Shown: in pieces, positions 8,489 through 18,534 of the stretch | How positions within the stretch are numbered: the first letter of the stretch is position 1 | Layout: each line of letters starts with the position of its first letter | Source: Laspinema olomoucense D3b | GTDB taxonomy: Bacteria > Cyanobacteriota > Cyanobacteriia > Cyanobacteriales > Laspinemataceae | Assembly: GCF_025370785.1 (NCBI RefSeq) | Contig: NZ_JAMXFA010000005.1 | Span: 62,001-126,000, forward strand | Length of the DNA stretch: 64,000 bases | Direction: 5' to 3' | Program-made: the position numbers and the translations under genes | The notes under the pieces: model-generated | The model's database searches: none | The model's input: only the letters and a program-made list of their open reading frames with translations | What the model was told of the DNA's origin: nothing

Positions 8489-9865
8489 TCACTCCGGTAG
8501 CATTTCCAAACACAGTTGCCGGAAATGATCCCCCCGTTGCTCAAAGTTTTGATATTGATCGAAACTGGCACAAGCCGGAGACAACAGGACCACCTTTGCC
8601 TCCAGTTCTTCTGCTAATTCGGCCCCCCGAATCACCGCCCGTTCCATGCCATAGACGATTTCATAGCGCTCATTCCCCACTTGTTCTAAGCGTTTGGCAA
8701 AGGCATCGGCAGCATCGCCAATCAGCAGCACTTGGGCAACTTTCGCCTCAATGGTTTGCAACCAGCTAGTATCATCCCCTTCTTTCGCTTCACCCCCAGC
8801 AATTAAAATCACCGGCGCAGCAACAGAAGCTAATCCCACTTGTGCGGCATCGTAGTTGGTGGCTTTACTATCATTAATAAAGTCAATTCCGTGCCAAGTG
8901 CGGATCAGTTCCAAACGGTGAGCAACCCCGGGGAAGTTGGCAACAGCATCAGCGATCGCCCCTTTATCAATTCCTGCCAAGCGCGCCACACCCACCGCCA
9001 TGAGTAGATTGGTGAGGTTATGTTCCCCGGGCATTTTCAAGGCATCAATCGGCACCACTGCCTCGCCCATTGCCACCGCCCAACCGTCTTCAATATAGAC
9101 GCCCTTATCAGGATTTCCTAATAACTCACTTTTACCTTTAATGCTCGTCCAACAGGCATTCGGCCAGCGATCACTTAAACTTTTTCTTAAGTAAGGGTCA
9201 TCCCCATTTAAAACTGTTTGCTGCGATCGCTCTAACAAAGACGCCTTAATATTAAAATAATTTTCTAACGTACGATGACGGCTCAAATGATCCGGCGTAA
9301 AGGTCGTCCAAACCCCAATTTGCGGCGCAACTGTTTCTGATGCCTCGATTTGATAGCTACTAATTTCCGCAATCACCCAATCGGGATAACCGGGGGTTGC
9401 CTGCTCCTCGCCAAACCCTTTTAACGCCAACTCCGTCGCCGCATATCCGATATTGCCACAAGCCGGTGCATTGAGTCCGGCAGCTTGAAAAATTGCAGCA
9501 ATTAAAGCAGTAGTCGTCGTTTTCCCATTGGTTCCTGTAATCCCCACCCAGGGACAAGCATTGAGATTGCGCCAAGCTAATTCCATTTCCCCCAGGGTGG
9601 TAATTCCCATCTGCCGCGCATTTACCAAGGCGGGAATATCCCAGGGAACCCCGGGACTGACGACTATCCAATCCAAAGACTTCTCAGGTTCAAAGGACTG
9701 ATTTAGGTGTACCTCGATGCCATCAGCAGCCAACAGTTGTTGTTGTTGTCGCAAGGAGTCATTCTCCGAGCGATCGCTCAAGGTGACATCCCATCCTTGC
9801 TTTTTTAACAACCGCGCTGCGGCAACCCCTGACCGTCCTAGTCCAATAATATGAGCCTTTGGCAT
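8489..9865 (-). CDS. murD: UDP-N-acetylmuramoyl-L-alanine--D-glutamate ligase
   Basis: A 458-residue Mur ligase of peptidoglycan precursor synthesis, cytoplasmic, adding D-glutamate to UDP-MurNAc-L-Ala. The N-terminal Rossmann-like domain starts [17 protein letters not shown]. The ATP-binding motif [10 protein letters not shown] is at residues 108-117 with Lys 115. The central domain includes [10 protein letters not shown], and the C-terminal domain has [11 protein letters not shown] and [12 protein letters not shown], both MurD signatures. Full length with an intact active site. It stands alone rather than in a dcw cluster, as is common in cyanobacteria. Confidence 0.96.
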   Translation of the reverse strand: MPKAHIIGLGRSGVAAARLLKKQGWDVTLSDRSENDSLRQQQQLLAADGIEVHLNQSFEPEKSLDWIVVSPGVPWDIPALVNARQMGITTLGEMELAWRNLNACPWVGITGTNGKTTTTALIAAIFQAAGLNAPACGNIGYAATELALKGFGEEQATPGYPDWVIAEISSYQIEASETVAPQIGVWTTFTPDHLSRHRTLENYFNIKASLLERSQQTVLNGDDPYLRKSLSDRWPNACWTSIKGKSELLGNPDKGVYIEDGWAVAMGEAVVPIDALKMPGEHNLTNLLMAVGVARLAGIDKGAIADAVANFPGVAHRLELIRTWHGIDFINDSKATNYDAAQVGLASVAAPVILIAGGEAKEGDDTSWLQTIEAKVAQVLLIGDAADAFAKRLEQVGNERYEIVYGMERAVIRGAELAEELEAKVVLLSPACASFDQYQNFEQRGDHFRQLCLEMLPE

Positions 9866-9958
9866 ACTTTTATGGATCGCATTTTTTCAAAATCTAACTT
9901 TCATCTTACCGTTTGTTGCTGCGTCTAACGGGGGTTTTCTCTGCAAAAAGATTTCACC

Positions 9959-9996
9959 CAACAACGGACGGGGGTTTAAAGTCCCGTCCGTTGTTG
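9959..9996 (-). terminator. Inverted repeat at the 3' end of glyS
   Basis: A perfect 14-bp stem (CAACAACGGACGGG and its complement) with a 10-nt loop, 16 bp after the glyS stop on the minus strand. No immediate T tract follows, so it is either an imperfect terminator or a repeat. Its position at a 3' end favours the former. Confidence 0.5.
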
Positions 9997-10011
9997 TCAC
10001 GGTTCCTGGTC

Positions 10012-12174
10012 CTACTGGGGCTTGACAATGGGGCCGAAATCCGCCAAAACCCGAGCGTGATTTCGCAGTAAACCGATGGAGTTGAGGCGGTTGCGCCGGA
10101 TTTCTGGAGCTGGATCCATGACCAGTACGCTGTCCTCCCCATCAAAAAACTGGCTGACAATCGGGGTAATTTCAGCTAAGGCATCCACCAACTGCTGATA
10201 GTTCCGCTGCGATCGCGCCGCTTGGGTAGTCGGCATTAACCGGATCAAGGCATCATAAAACCCTTGTTCTGAGGATTTTTGGAACAATTCCGGTTTCAGC
10301 ACTTGAGTCGGATCCAAAACCGAGGTTTCTAAATCCCCCTGTTTCGCCAATCTTGCGGACCGATTCACGGTTTCATAGATGGTATCCAAGCTGCCATTTT
10401 TGCGGATGGATTGGAGGAATAAAGCGCGATCGCGAACATCCAAAACATCCTCTAAAGCACGTTGGCTATATTCCTCGTCCTCTTCCCCCAAAACCGCATT
10501 CACCAAGTCATAATCTATTCCCCGTTCCTCTTGCAACAGCGTGCGAATTCGTTGTAAGAAAAACTCCTGTAATTGCAAGAGCAACTCCGGGGACGTTTTC
10601 GGATGGCTGGCGGTAAATTCAGCCACAATCTTTCCTAATAATTCCCCTAAGTTTAAGGGTAAATTTGCCGTCCAAGTTAGATTAATCACCGCATTGGCGG
10701 CCCGTCGCAAGGCAAAGGGGTCCGAGGAACCTGTGGGAATCATCCCCAAGCCAAAAATACTGACTAAGGTATCTAATTTGTCAGCTAATCCCACCACTTG
10801 ACCCACCGGAGTTTGCGGTAAGTTATCTCCCGCATTCCGAGGTAAATAATGTTCGTAAATTGCAGTAGCAACGGCTTCCGATTCCCCACAGGCCCGGGCA
10901 TATTTTTCGCCCATCACCCCTTGGAGTTCGGGGAATTCATAGACCATTTGCGTAACTAAATCGGCTTTGCAAAGTAAGGTAGCCCGTGCAATTTCCTCTT
11001 TTGGTTCGCCCTGAATTTGCAATTGTTCCGTAATCAAAGCGGCGACCTGGGAGAGGCGATCAACCTTCTGGCGCATTGAGCCTAAATCTTCTTGGAACGT
11101 GACTTCTTCTAATTTAGGCAGGTAGGCTTCTAAGGGTTTTGCCCGGTCGGTTTCATAGAAAAATTGACCATCGGCTAATCGGGCGCGGATGACTCGTTCG
11201 TTTCCGAGGCCAATTAGGTCCGATTTGGCCGGATCACCGTTAGAAATGGTGATGAAATAAGGGAGAAGTTCGGGAGTTTTGCCGGAGGTTTCGGCGGATT
11301 TTAAAACAGGGAAATACCGCTGGTGGCTGACCATGACTGTGGTAATCACTTCAGCGGGTAAAATCAGAAATTCTTCATCAAATTTCCCTAAAACAGCCGT
11401 AGGCCATTCTACCAAATTGGTGACTTCTTGCAGTAAATCCGGGGAAATATCGGCGGTTCCTCCAACTTTTTGGGCTGTTGCTTTTACTTGGTCTTGAATA
11501 ATAGCTTGACGGCGGTCCGGATCTACGGAAACAAATGCCTTTTCTAGGGATTTGACGTAATCTGAGGCAGTGGCAATTTCCACAGGTTGGGGATGTAAGA
11601 CGCGATGACCCGAGGAAATGCGATCGCTGGTGAGACTTTCGGACCCGTTGTCCAGTTGAATCGGTAAAATATCCTGGTCAAACAGGGCCACCAACCAGCG
11701 CAGGGGGCGAGAAAACCGCATTTCTCCATTCCCCCAGCGCATTAAGCGTTTGCCTTCGAGTTTGCTAATCCATTGCGGGACCAACTCCTGCAGCAGGTCC
11801 GTAGTGAGACGTCCGGTGATGGTTTTCCGCAGGAAGACAAAATCCCCTTTATCCGTGGGGCGAATTTCTAAGGCATCGAGTTCCACCCCTTGTTTTTTGG
11901 CAAATCCTTCTGCCGCTTTGGTGGGTTTGCCGTCTTTATAGGCAGCGGAAGCGGGAGGGCCTTTAATTTCTTCCTCGCGATCGCCTTGTTGAACCGGCAA
12001 CCCTTCTATCACCACCGCTAACCGACGAGGCGTGCCATATACATAAACTGCGGTATTTGTCAAGTAATTTTCAGCCAGGGAATCGGGAATGCGCGATCGC
12101 CACTGGGTAATAGCGCTCTCAAGAAACCCTGCGGGTAATTCTTCTGTACCGACTTCTAATAGAAAGGTAGCCAT
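10012..12174 (-). CDS. glyS: Glycyl-tRNA synthetase beta subunit
   Basis: A 720-residue subunit of the heterotetrameric bacterial glycyl-tRNA synthetase. It opens with the conserved [17 protein letters not shown] block and continues with [31 protein letters not shown] and SSGHRVLHP, all standard in this family. The C-terminal part (from about residue 590) is the anticodon-binding DALR-like region. Length is normal. The alpha subunit gene glyQ, which makes the catalytic core, is not in this window. No frameshift is visible. Confidence 0.96.
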   Translation of the reverse strand: MATFLLEVGTEELPAGFLESAITQWRSRIPDSLAENYLTNTAVYVYGTPRRLAVVIEGLPVQQGDREEEIKGPPASAAYKDGKPTKAAEGFAKKQGVELDALEIRPTDKGDFVFLRKTITGRLTTDLLQELVPQWISKLEGKRLMRWGNGEMRFSRPLRWLVALFDQDILPIQLDNGSESLTSDRISSGHRVLHPQPVEIATASDYVKSLEKAFVSVDPDRRQAIIQDQVKATAQKVGGTADISPDLLQEVTNLVEWPTAVLGKFDEEFLILPAEVITTVMVSHQRYFPVLKSAETSGKTPELLPYFITISNGDPAKSDLIGLGNERVIRARLADGQFFYETDRAKPLEAYLPKLEEVTFQEDLGSMRQKVDRLSQVAALITEQLQIQGEPKEEIARATLLCKADLVTQMVYEFPELQGVMGEKYARACGESEAVATAIYEHYLPRNAGDNLPQTPVGQVVGLADKLDTLVSIFGLGMIPTGSSDPFALRRAANAVINLTWTANLPLNLGELLGKIVAEFTASHPKTSPELLLQLQEFFLQRIRTLLQEERGIDYDLVNAVLGEEDEEYSQRALEDVLDVRDRALFLQSIRKNGSLDTIYETVNRSARLAKQGDLETSVLDPTQVLKPELFQKSSEQGFYDALIRLMPTTQAARSQRNYQQLVDALAEITPIVSQFFDGEDSVLVMDPAPEIRRNRLNSIGLLRNHARVLADFGPIVKPQ

Positions 12175-12532
12175 ATCGGATTGTACTCTAAAGGACTAGA
12201 GGTCACTTGTGCCTTCCAACTGAAGCCAACAGCCAACCCCATTCAACAACTCTTTCCAGAATACGCCAAGAAAGCCCCTGGATTCCACCCACCCTTCCCA
12301 CTCCAGGCGGGATCCCCCCTAAAGGGGATGTTTGCGTGAAAAGCTTAAAAATGCGGGTTTTTTCTATGCCACTCCCCGGATTGAAAATGTTATTGTAGAA
12401 CAGATTATCCCAACCGTAGCGATTTTTGAACCCAGTCAGAGAGTCTCAAGGCTCGAAGTTTTTAAAACAGCAGTAATCAGCAGGGTTTTTTTAAGAGCAA
12501 ATCCGGTTAAATTAGAAAAGACAAACGGTTTT
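12175..12532. other. Interval between glyS and the histidine kinase
   Basis: No gene is supported. A short hairpin ATCCCC-CCTAAA-GGGGAT lies at 12312-12329. An open frame from a TTG at 12332 joins the downstream kinase, but its first 67 codons look unlike a protein start. The interval presumably holds both divergent promoters. Confidence 0.45.
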
Positions 12533-14557
12533 ATGGCGGTTCAGTTGAAAGATTTTGGACAAGTTAAAAACGCCCTTTTGGGAATCCAGACCTACCTCCC
12601 AGTTGGATTAACTTTACTCGTTGGTTTGTCCCTGTCTGCGATCGCTGCCACGGGAGTTTATGAATGGGAACGAAGATCCGCCCAGGAAACCTTAGCGCAA
12701 CGCCGGGAAACCGTGACCGTCACCTTACAAAGCGATATAGAAGAATATCTTCAAGTGACCCGATCGCTAGGTGCATTGTATGATATCTCCGGCACGGTGA
12801 GCGAGGCAAATTTTCAGCGGTTTTCTCAATCCTTTTTCGAGAATTACCCCGGAATTTTCGGGATGGCATGGCTCGAAAAAGTGCCGAAGTCAGAACGGAG
12901 GGCTTTTGAGCAACGGATGCAAGCCCAAGGGAAGGAAAATTACCAGATTCGCGATCGCACCCCTGATGGCAACTTAGTCCCCTCCGGCGATCGCGCCGAA
13001 TATTTTCCCATTGTCTATGGACAACCCGCCAGTCGCTATACAGGAACACTCTTGGGACTGGATCCCAGTTATCACCCCAGGGTGAGGGCGGCGATCAACC
13101 GGGGAAAAAATGCGGGCAAGATCTCGGTAACGCAACGATTTCTCTTAGCAGATGGCAAGACTTATGGGGTAGCGATGTTTCGACCCGTCTACGGGGAAGG
13201 CGATCGCCCCGCCGGAATCCGCGATCGCCGTAATACCTTTAGGGGAATGACTTACACCGTCTATAGTCTCTCCAACTTGTTAGAAAAGTCCCTCGGCGGA
13301 TTAACCCTCCATCACCTCGATTTTTACTTACTCGACCAGGGAGCGGATCCAGATAATCAAGTCCTGATCTTTTATGACTCTAACACTCAACGATTTATTG
13401 CGGATAACCGACTGAAACCCCCGGCTCCCCTCTCTCCTAAGTCTTTGTGCTACAAAAATCCGACCCTGTGCACCCAGACCCTTGAGGTTGCCAATCGCGA
13501 ATGGACCCTTTTACTCCGGCCCACCTCGACCTTTCAAGGATTCATGGCAAACACCATCGCCACCCTGGCGATCGGCTTGCTACTCACCGGACTGATCGCC
13601 ATTTATTTAGGATTATCCATCCGCCGCACCAGAGATTTAGAAGCCGCGATGCAGCAGTTGCAAACTACCCAAGGTCAACTGATCCAAGCGGAAAAAATGT
13701 CCTCCATTGGTCAATTAGTAGCTGGGGTTGCCCATGAAATTAATAACCCCGTCAGTTTCATCTACGGCAATGTTAATCATGCCGATGAATATGTAAAAGA
13801 CTTACTCTTTTTGCTAGAACTCTATCAACAACACTATCCCGACCCCGTGGCGGAAATTCAAGAAGAAGCCGAAGCCATAGATGTAGATTTTTTGATAGAA
13901 GATTTACCCAAAACTATCAAATCCATGAGTGTAGGGGCCGAACGGATTCAAAATATTGTCTTGAGTTTGCGCAATTTTTCCCGCACGGATGAAGCGGAAA
14001 TCAAGGCTGTAGACATTCATCAAGGTCTGAATAGTACCTTAATGATTTTGCAACATCGACTCAAAGCCACCGCCGGACATCAGGCGATCCAAGTGGTCAA
14101 AAAATACGCAGAATTACCCTTAGTCGAGTGTTATCCAGGGCAACTTAATCAGGTATTTATGAATCTTTTGAGCAATGCCATTGATGCCTTAGAAGACACC
14201 CTGGCTCAACCCCATTCAAAAGACTATATCCCCACCCTCACCCTCTGTACCGAAGTGGTGCAAAAAGCTCCAGGGGGAACTGAAAGCGAGGGGGGTGCAG
14301 TGAACCCCGAGTTCATCGTAATTTGGATTGAGGATAATGGATCGGGGATTCCTCCAGAGGTTCTCCCCAATATTTTTAACCCATTTTTTACCACAAAACC
14401 AATCGGAAAAGGCACGGGATTAGGGCTTTCGATTAGCTACCAAATTATTGTGGAAAGACATTTAGGAAAGTTAAACTGTTTTTCAACCGTGGGAAAAGGA
14501 ACCGAATTCCGGATTCAACTTCCGGTGAGTCAAACCGCGCAAAGTCACCGGGCATAA
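12533..14557 (+). CDS. CHASE-domain sensor histidine kinase
   Basis: A 674-residue membrane kinase from this ATG. A first transmembrane helix (VGLTLLVGLSLSAIAATGVY) is followed by a periplasmic CHASE sensor domain, roughly residues 55-290, recognisable from the GALYDISGTVSEANFQRF and IFGMAWLEKVP stretches. A second membrane helix (IATLAIGLLLTGLIAIYLG) precedes a coiled coil. The H box is VAGVAHEINNPVSF, and the ATPase part has N (LLSNAIDA), G1 (DNGSGIPP), F (NPFFTTKPIG) and G2 (GTGLGLS) boxes. No receiver is attached and no response regulator is adjacent, so the output partner is unknown. The ligand of CHASE domains is usually a small extracellular molecule. Confidence 0.88.
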   Translation: MAVQLKDFGQVKNALLGIQTYLPVGLTLLVGLSLSAIAATGVYEWERRSAQETLAQRRETVTVTLQSDIEEYLQVTRSLGALYDISGTVSEANFQRFSQSFFENYPGIFGMAWLEKVPKSERRAFEQRMQAQGKENYQIRDRTPDGNLVPSGDRAEYFPIVYGQPASRYTGTLLGLDPSYHPRVRAAINRGKNAGKISVTQRFLLADGKTYGVAMFRPVYGEGDRPAGIRDRRNTFRGMTYTVYSLSNLLEKSLGGLTLHHLDFYLLDQGADPDNQVLIFYDSNTQRFIADNRLKPPAPLSPKSLCYKNPTLCTQTLEVANREWTLLLRPTSTFQGFMANTIATLAIGLLLTGLIAIYLGLSIRRTRDLEAAMQQLQTTQGQLIQAEKMSSIGQLVAGVAHEINNPVSFIYGNVNHADEYVKDLLFLLELYQQHYPDPVAEIQEEAEAIDVDFLIEDLPKTIKSMSVGAERIQNIVLSLRNFSRTDEAEIKAVDIHQGLNSTLMILQHRLKATAGHQAIQVVKKYAELPLVECYPGQLNQVFMNLLSNAIDALEDTLAQPHSKDYIPTLTLCTEVVQKAPGGTESEGGAVNPEFIVIWIEDNGSGIPPEVLPNIFNPFFTTKPIGKGTGLGLSISYQIIVERHLGKLNCFSTVGKGTEFRIQLPVSQTAQSHRA

Positions 14558-14590
14558 AAAAAGCGCGATCGCCCGGTTGTCAACAAAGAT

Positions 14591-15493
14591 TTAGGGATTG
14601 CGCGATCGCTCTAACAATCGTTCCGCATTCATCGCACGTTCCGTATTTCCCTCCAAAGTATAAAGGTCTCGGGCATATTGCAAGACTCGTTGAGCCTCGG
14701 TGAAATTCCCCTGACGTAGAAACACTAACCCCGCCCCATAATAGGCATTAGCATAATTAGCATTCCCTTCAGCCGCCCGCCGAAACGAGTCTAAAGCCGC
14801 ATTCAAATCCCCTTGATTGTAAGCAATAAACCCCAGATGATAGTGAGCCGCAGCATGAGTTGGGGTAATCCCCACTGCCCGGTTAAATGCTGATTTAGCC
14901 TCCTCCAGTTTCCCTTGTTCCAGATAAACCAATCCGAGATGATAGGGGGGTTCTGGAGTTGTGGGACTATACTGCATCGCCTGTTGAAATGAAGCAGCAG
15001 CAGCATCCCATAACTGCTGTTGTTCCAGGACCAGACCCAGATTATAATGAGCTAATCCCATTTGGGGGTCCAAGGCGATCGCCCGTTGTAAATAATCCCG
15101 GGCGCGATCGAGATTATTCCCTTCAATCAGGGCCGCCCCCAAATTAGCAAAAGCGAGAGTAAAGCTCGGATCCGCTTGCGTCGCTTGGTAGAACGAATCC
15201 GCCGCCCCTTGTAATTCCCCGGATTGTCGCAGAGCCAAGCCCAGATTATAATGAGCCACAGCCAGGGTCGGGTCTAGTTGAGCCGCTTGCCGAAACGCGG
15301 CGATCGCCTCAGATACCTTACCCGCTTGAATCGAGCCTAGTCCCCGGTTTACCCAATCCAGGGCCGCTTGGGAATTCCCCTGGGCGAGAGCGCGCATTCC
15401 TGCCCCATCCCACGACATCCACAGCAACGGCATCATCCAAATCCCCACCGTCACGCCCACGATTCCTGACCTTATGTTCCGTTGTAATTGCAT
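14591..15493 (-). CDS. Exported tetratricopeptide-repeat protein
   Basis: A 300-residue protein with an N-terminal hydrophobic segment (IVGVTVGIWMMPLLWM) that serves as signal peptide or anchor. The rest is about seven tandem TPR units of 34 residues, with repeating patterns such as AVAHYNLGLALRQSGEL, AFANLGAALIEGNNL, GLAHYNLGLVLEQQQLW and AAAHYHLGFIAYNQGDL. It is almost entirely repeat, so it is probably a protein-interaction scaffold in the envelope. Its 3' end faces that of the CHASE kinase 33 bp away. Repeat-length regularity suggests no internal disruption. Confidence 0.85.
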   Translation of the reverse strand: MQLQRNIRSGIVGVTVGIWMMPLLWMSWDGAGMRALAQGNSQAALDWVNRGLGSIQAGKVSEAIAAFRQAAQLDPTLAVAHYNLGLALRQSGELQGAADSFYQATQADPSFTLAFANLGAALIEGNNLDRARDYLQRAIALDPQMGLAHYNLGLVLEQQQLWDAAAASFQQAMQYSPTTPEPPYHLGLVYLEQGKLEEAKSAFNRAVGITPTHAAAHYHLGFIAYNQGDLNAALDSFRRAAEGNANYANAYYGAGLVFLRQGNFTEAQRVLQYARDLYTLEGNTERAMNAERLLERSRNP

Positions 15494-15856
15494 CGCCCCT
15501 CCTGGTTGCGAGTCGATGTGGTTTAACCTGGTTTTACCCTAAAATCCCTGCCTCTGACTAGAGTTGGGCAGAATTTTAGAGCCAACACTCACCCGCCACG
15601 ATAATTTTCTAGGGATAACACTTCTTTAAAATTCAAAAAAAAAGGATTAAGTTTAGAAAAAAAAGTCCCTCAATCGGTAATTCTTTGGTTCAAAAATACG
15701 GTAATCTAAAATACATCAAGACCCATCCGAGAAGTGCTGATGCTGATCGCCTTGTTTCCAATAGAGTCAGGATAAGGATTTTACTTTAAATAGGCTATCC
15801 CCTTGGACCCCTTAAAATTTTTTTAATCTTTACTAACTAACTCACGGGAGTGAATC
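15494..15856. other. Divergent promoter interval without a gene
   Basis: AT-rich stretch between a leftward TPR gene and the rightward GTPase gene, with A-runs around 15650. No coding region is supported. A good ribosome-binding site GGGAG lies 8 bp upstream of the GTPase ATG. Confidence 0.5.
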
Positions 15857-17905
15857 ATGACCGAAAACGTTGTCTCCGACGTGCGAAACGTCGCTATTGT
15901 AGGCCCATATCTGAGTGGAAAAACCACCTTACTCGAAAGCCTGTTGTTTGTAACAGGTGCAATTAGTCGTAAAGGGAACGTCAAAGAAGGGACAACCGTG
16001 GGCGATAGTTCCGCCGAAGCGCGCGATCGCCAAATGAGTGTGGAGATATCCGCCGCCACCACGGAATACAAAAATGTCCGCTTCACCTTCGTAGACTGCC
16101 CGGGTTCCATAGAATTTATCCAAGAAACCTACAACGCCCTCAAAGGAACCGGCGCCGCCGTTGTCGTCTGCGAACCCGAAGTCAGCCGGGTGCTCACCTT
16201 AGCCCCCCTATTTAAGTTCTTAGATGACTGGGAAATCCCCCATATCGTCTTTGTCAACAAAATGGATCGCGCCAAAGATAGCTTTATGGACGTACTCCAC
16301 GCCCTCAAAGCCGTCTCCACCCGACCCTTAGTCCCCCATCAATATCCCATTCTCAAAGGCTCAGACCCCGTAGGATTTATTGATCTAGTCACGGAACAAG
16401 CCTATCACTACCACGGAGGCAGCGACCCCGACCCCGTTCCCATCCCCGAGGAACTCAAACAAGAAGAACATGAAGCCCGTCAAGAAATGTTAGAACAGTT
16501 GGCTAACTTTGACGATCGCCTCCTTGAAGAACTCCTCGAAGAGATCGAACCCTCCCAAGATGAAATCGTCGCCGACCTCAAAATGGAATTAGGGGCCGAT
16601 TTAATCGTCCCCGTCTTTATGGGCGTAGCGGATTCAGATTATGGCGTCAGACCCTTGCTCGATGCCCTGATTCGGGAAGCCCCGGAACCCAGCACCACCG
16701 CCGATCGCCGGGGAATTCCCTTGCATTCTGGTGCACCCTTAGCCCAAGTGATTAAAACTTACTACACCCCGCAAGGAGGCAAGATGTCCCTCGTCCGGGT
16801 GTGGAAAGGGGAAATCACCGATAACATGACCCTCAACGGCGTTCGTATTGGCGGAATGTATCGGATGAAGGGACAGCAAACTGAAACCATTCAGAAGGCA
16901 GTTGAGGGAGATATTGTCGCCCTCTCGCGCATGGAAGGGATTCAGACGGGAGATACCCTTACCACTGGCGAAGGCAAGCTCAAATCGGAATTACCCAAAG
17001 CCGAGCAACTGCCCCCCGTTTTCGCCCTGGCGATCGCCCCAGAACGACGCAGCGACGAAGTGAAAATCAGCGCCGCCTTGACCAAAATCCTGGAAGAGGA
17101 CCCCGCCCTCGCCTGGGAACAAAATCCCGATACCCACGAGATTATCCTCTGGGGTCAAGGTGAAATTCACATCAAAGTCACCTTGGATCGGCTGCGGCGC
17201 AAGTACAACCTGCCCATGATCACCCAAATCCCCCATGTGCCCTACAAGGAAACCATTCGCAAAGCAGCGCCCCGGGTTCATGGGCGCTACAAGCACCAAA
17301 GTGGGGGTCACGGTCAATTTGGCGATGTTTACCTGGAAATCAAACCCATGCCTCGGGGGGAAGGGTATCACTTCAACGATAAAATCGTCGGCGGCGTTGT
17401 CCCGAAACAGTATATTCCTGGGGTAGAAATGGGGGTGCGCGAGTACCTGAATCAGGGACCCTTGGGATTCCCCGTGGTGGATATAGCCGTCACCCTCACC
17501 GATGGGTCCTATCACTCCGTGGATAGTTCAGAACAGTCCTTTAAACAGGCGGCACGTTTGGCAATGCAAGAGGGGTTGGCGCAATGTGAACCCACCCTGC
17601 TTGAGCCGATCGCCTCGGTGGAGATCTGTGCACCGACAGACTTTACCTCGAATATGATGCAACTGATCAGCGGACGACGGGGCCAAATTTTAGGCTATGA
17701 ACCTTTGGAAAACTGGAAATCATGGGATAAGGTCTTGGCCTATTTACCCCAGGCTGAAATGCAGGATTTGATTGTGGAGTTGCGATCGCTGACAATGGGA
17801 GTCGGGTTCTTCCGGTGGAAGTACGATCACCTCCAGGAAGTCCCAGATAAACTCACCGATCGCCTCTTAGCTGCCGCCGCCAATGGCAACGGGAATTCTA
17901 AATAA
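15857..17905 (+). CDS. Elongation factor G-like translational GTPase (EF-G paralogue)
   Basis: A 682-residue protein with the EF-G layout: G domain, domain II (about 285-375), III, IV (VHGRYKHQSGGHGQFGDV) and V. The P-loop is GPYLSGKTT at residues 16-24, where canonical EF-G has the AHIDAGKTT form, and the G3 motif is DCPG rather than DTPG; G4 is NKMD. These changes and the length below canonical EF-G (about 690-700) mark the EF-G-like paralogue group found in cyanobacteria and other bacteria. Its exact role is uncertain, and it may act in recycling or stress rather than main translocation. It stands alone and ends at a strong terminator. Confidence 0.9.
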   Translation: MTENVVSDVRNVAIVGPYLSGKTTLLESLLFVTGAISRKGNVKEGTTVGDSSAEARDRQMSVEISAATTEYKNVRFTFVDCPGSIEFIQETYNALKGTGAAVVVCEPEVSRVLTLAPLFKFLDDWEIPHIVFVNKMDRAKDSFMDVLHALKAVSTRPLVPHQYPILKGSDPVGFIDLVTEQAYHYHGGSDPDPVPIPEELKQEEHEARQEMLEQLANFDDRLLEELLEEIEPSQDEIVADLKMELGADLIVPVFMGVADSDYGVRPLLDALIREAPEPSTTADRRGIPLHSGAPLAQVIKTYYTPQGGKMSLVRVWKGEITDNMTLNGVRIGGMYRMKGQQTETIQKAVEGDIVALSRMEGIQTGDTLTTGEGKLKSELPKAEQLPPVFALAIAPERRSDEVKISAALTKILEEDPALAWEQNPDTHEIILWGQGEIHIKVTLDRLRRKYNLPMITQIPHVPYKETIRKAAPRVHGRYKHQSGGHGQFGDVYLEIKPMPRGEGYHFNDKIVGGVVPKQYIPGVEMGVREYLNQGPLGFPVVDIAVTLTDGSYHSVDSSEQSFKQAARLAMQEGLAQCEPTLLEPIASVEICAPTDFTSNMMQLISGRRGQILGYEPLENWKSWDKVLAYLPQAEMQDLIVELRSLTMGVGFFRWKYDHLQEVPDKLTDRLLAAAANGNGNSK

Positions 17906-17918
17906 TCGGTGAATTCCA

Positions 17919-17968
17919 AACAGGCAAAAGGGCTGAGTTTTTCCTCGCCCTTTTGCCTGTTTTTTTTG
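17919..17968 (+). terminator. Rho-independent terminator of the EF-G-like gene
   Basis: A perfect 15-bp stem (AACAGGCAAAAGGGC and complement) with a 13-nt loop, followed by a run of eight T. It lies 13 bp after the stop codon. Confidence 0.95.
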
Positions 17969-18534
17969 TGGACGGGGCGCTACTAGGACCTCCGTACCGT
18001 TTTAGCGCCCCAGCACAACCAACCCAGTTTGGTGAAAAAATCTCTGCTTGCTTTCCCACAAATCTGTTCCAGAAACCCGGTTGTCTTCCCTTTCCTGTAC
18101 CGACGCTCTAAAACTTGCCCCTTTGGGAATCGGGGCTGATTCTTATTCCTAAGTCTTCCTCCCTCCTCTCAACCCCCGCTTGTTTCTCCCGGCTTCAAGG
18201 GCAGCAAATCCCCTCATCAATCCAAAGCTGTGATAAAATCAGAAGTGAAGTCAAGACGGGAAATCCAGTTGTTAGTCTCGGGAGTCGTCTAGTTCAAATT
18301 CTGGGGAAAATTCTACTAAAAATTTAACGTTTAGACACTTTATAGCAGCTTTCTGGCAAATGTTGCGCCTCAGAGAAATTAAATCCCCCTGTTTTAAGTC
18401 AAACTCAGGGTTCGGGAGGGAATCGATGCACCTCATTTCCATCAAAATTGCTATTTTCCCTTACCGCTACAACAACAGATTAAGTTTTGAGTTAAAATCC
18501 ACCCCTCTGTAGAAATAGCAGGCGAGGAGTCCCC
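17969..18534. other. 566-bp interval without a supported gene
   Basis: A 9-bp inverted repeat (GGGGCGCTA / TAGCGCCCC) spans 17974-18011. The stretch around 18060 (CCAGAAACCCGGTTGTCTTCC) recurs in a variant form near 51215, so it is dispersed intergenic sequence. A 70-codon open frame from 18115 has no protein-like composition. The right end should hold the promoter of the receptor gene, which has GAGGAG 10 bp before its ATG. Confidence 0.45.

Noticed and set aside
12332-12532. 67-codon N-terminal extension of the CHASE kinase from a TTG
   Set aside because: The extension shows no domain, precedes the natural position of the first transmembrane helix, and contains stretches rich in unlikely residues; the ATG at 12533 is preferred.
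18115-18327. 70-codon open frame upstream of the first CHASE3 receptor
   Set aside because: Low-complexity Ser/Leu/Pro composition, no start signal, overlaps dispersed intergenic sequence.
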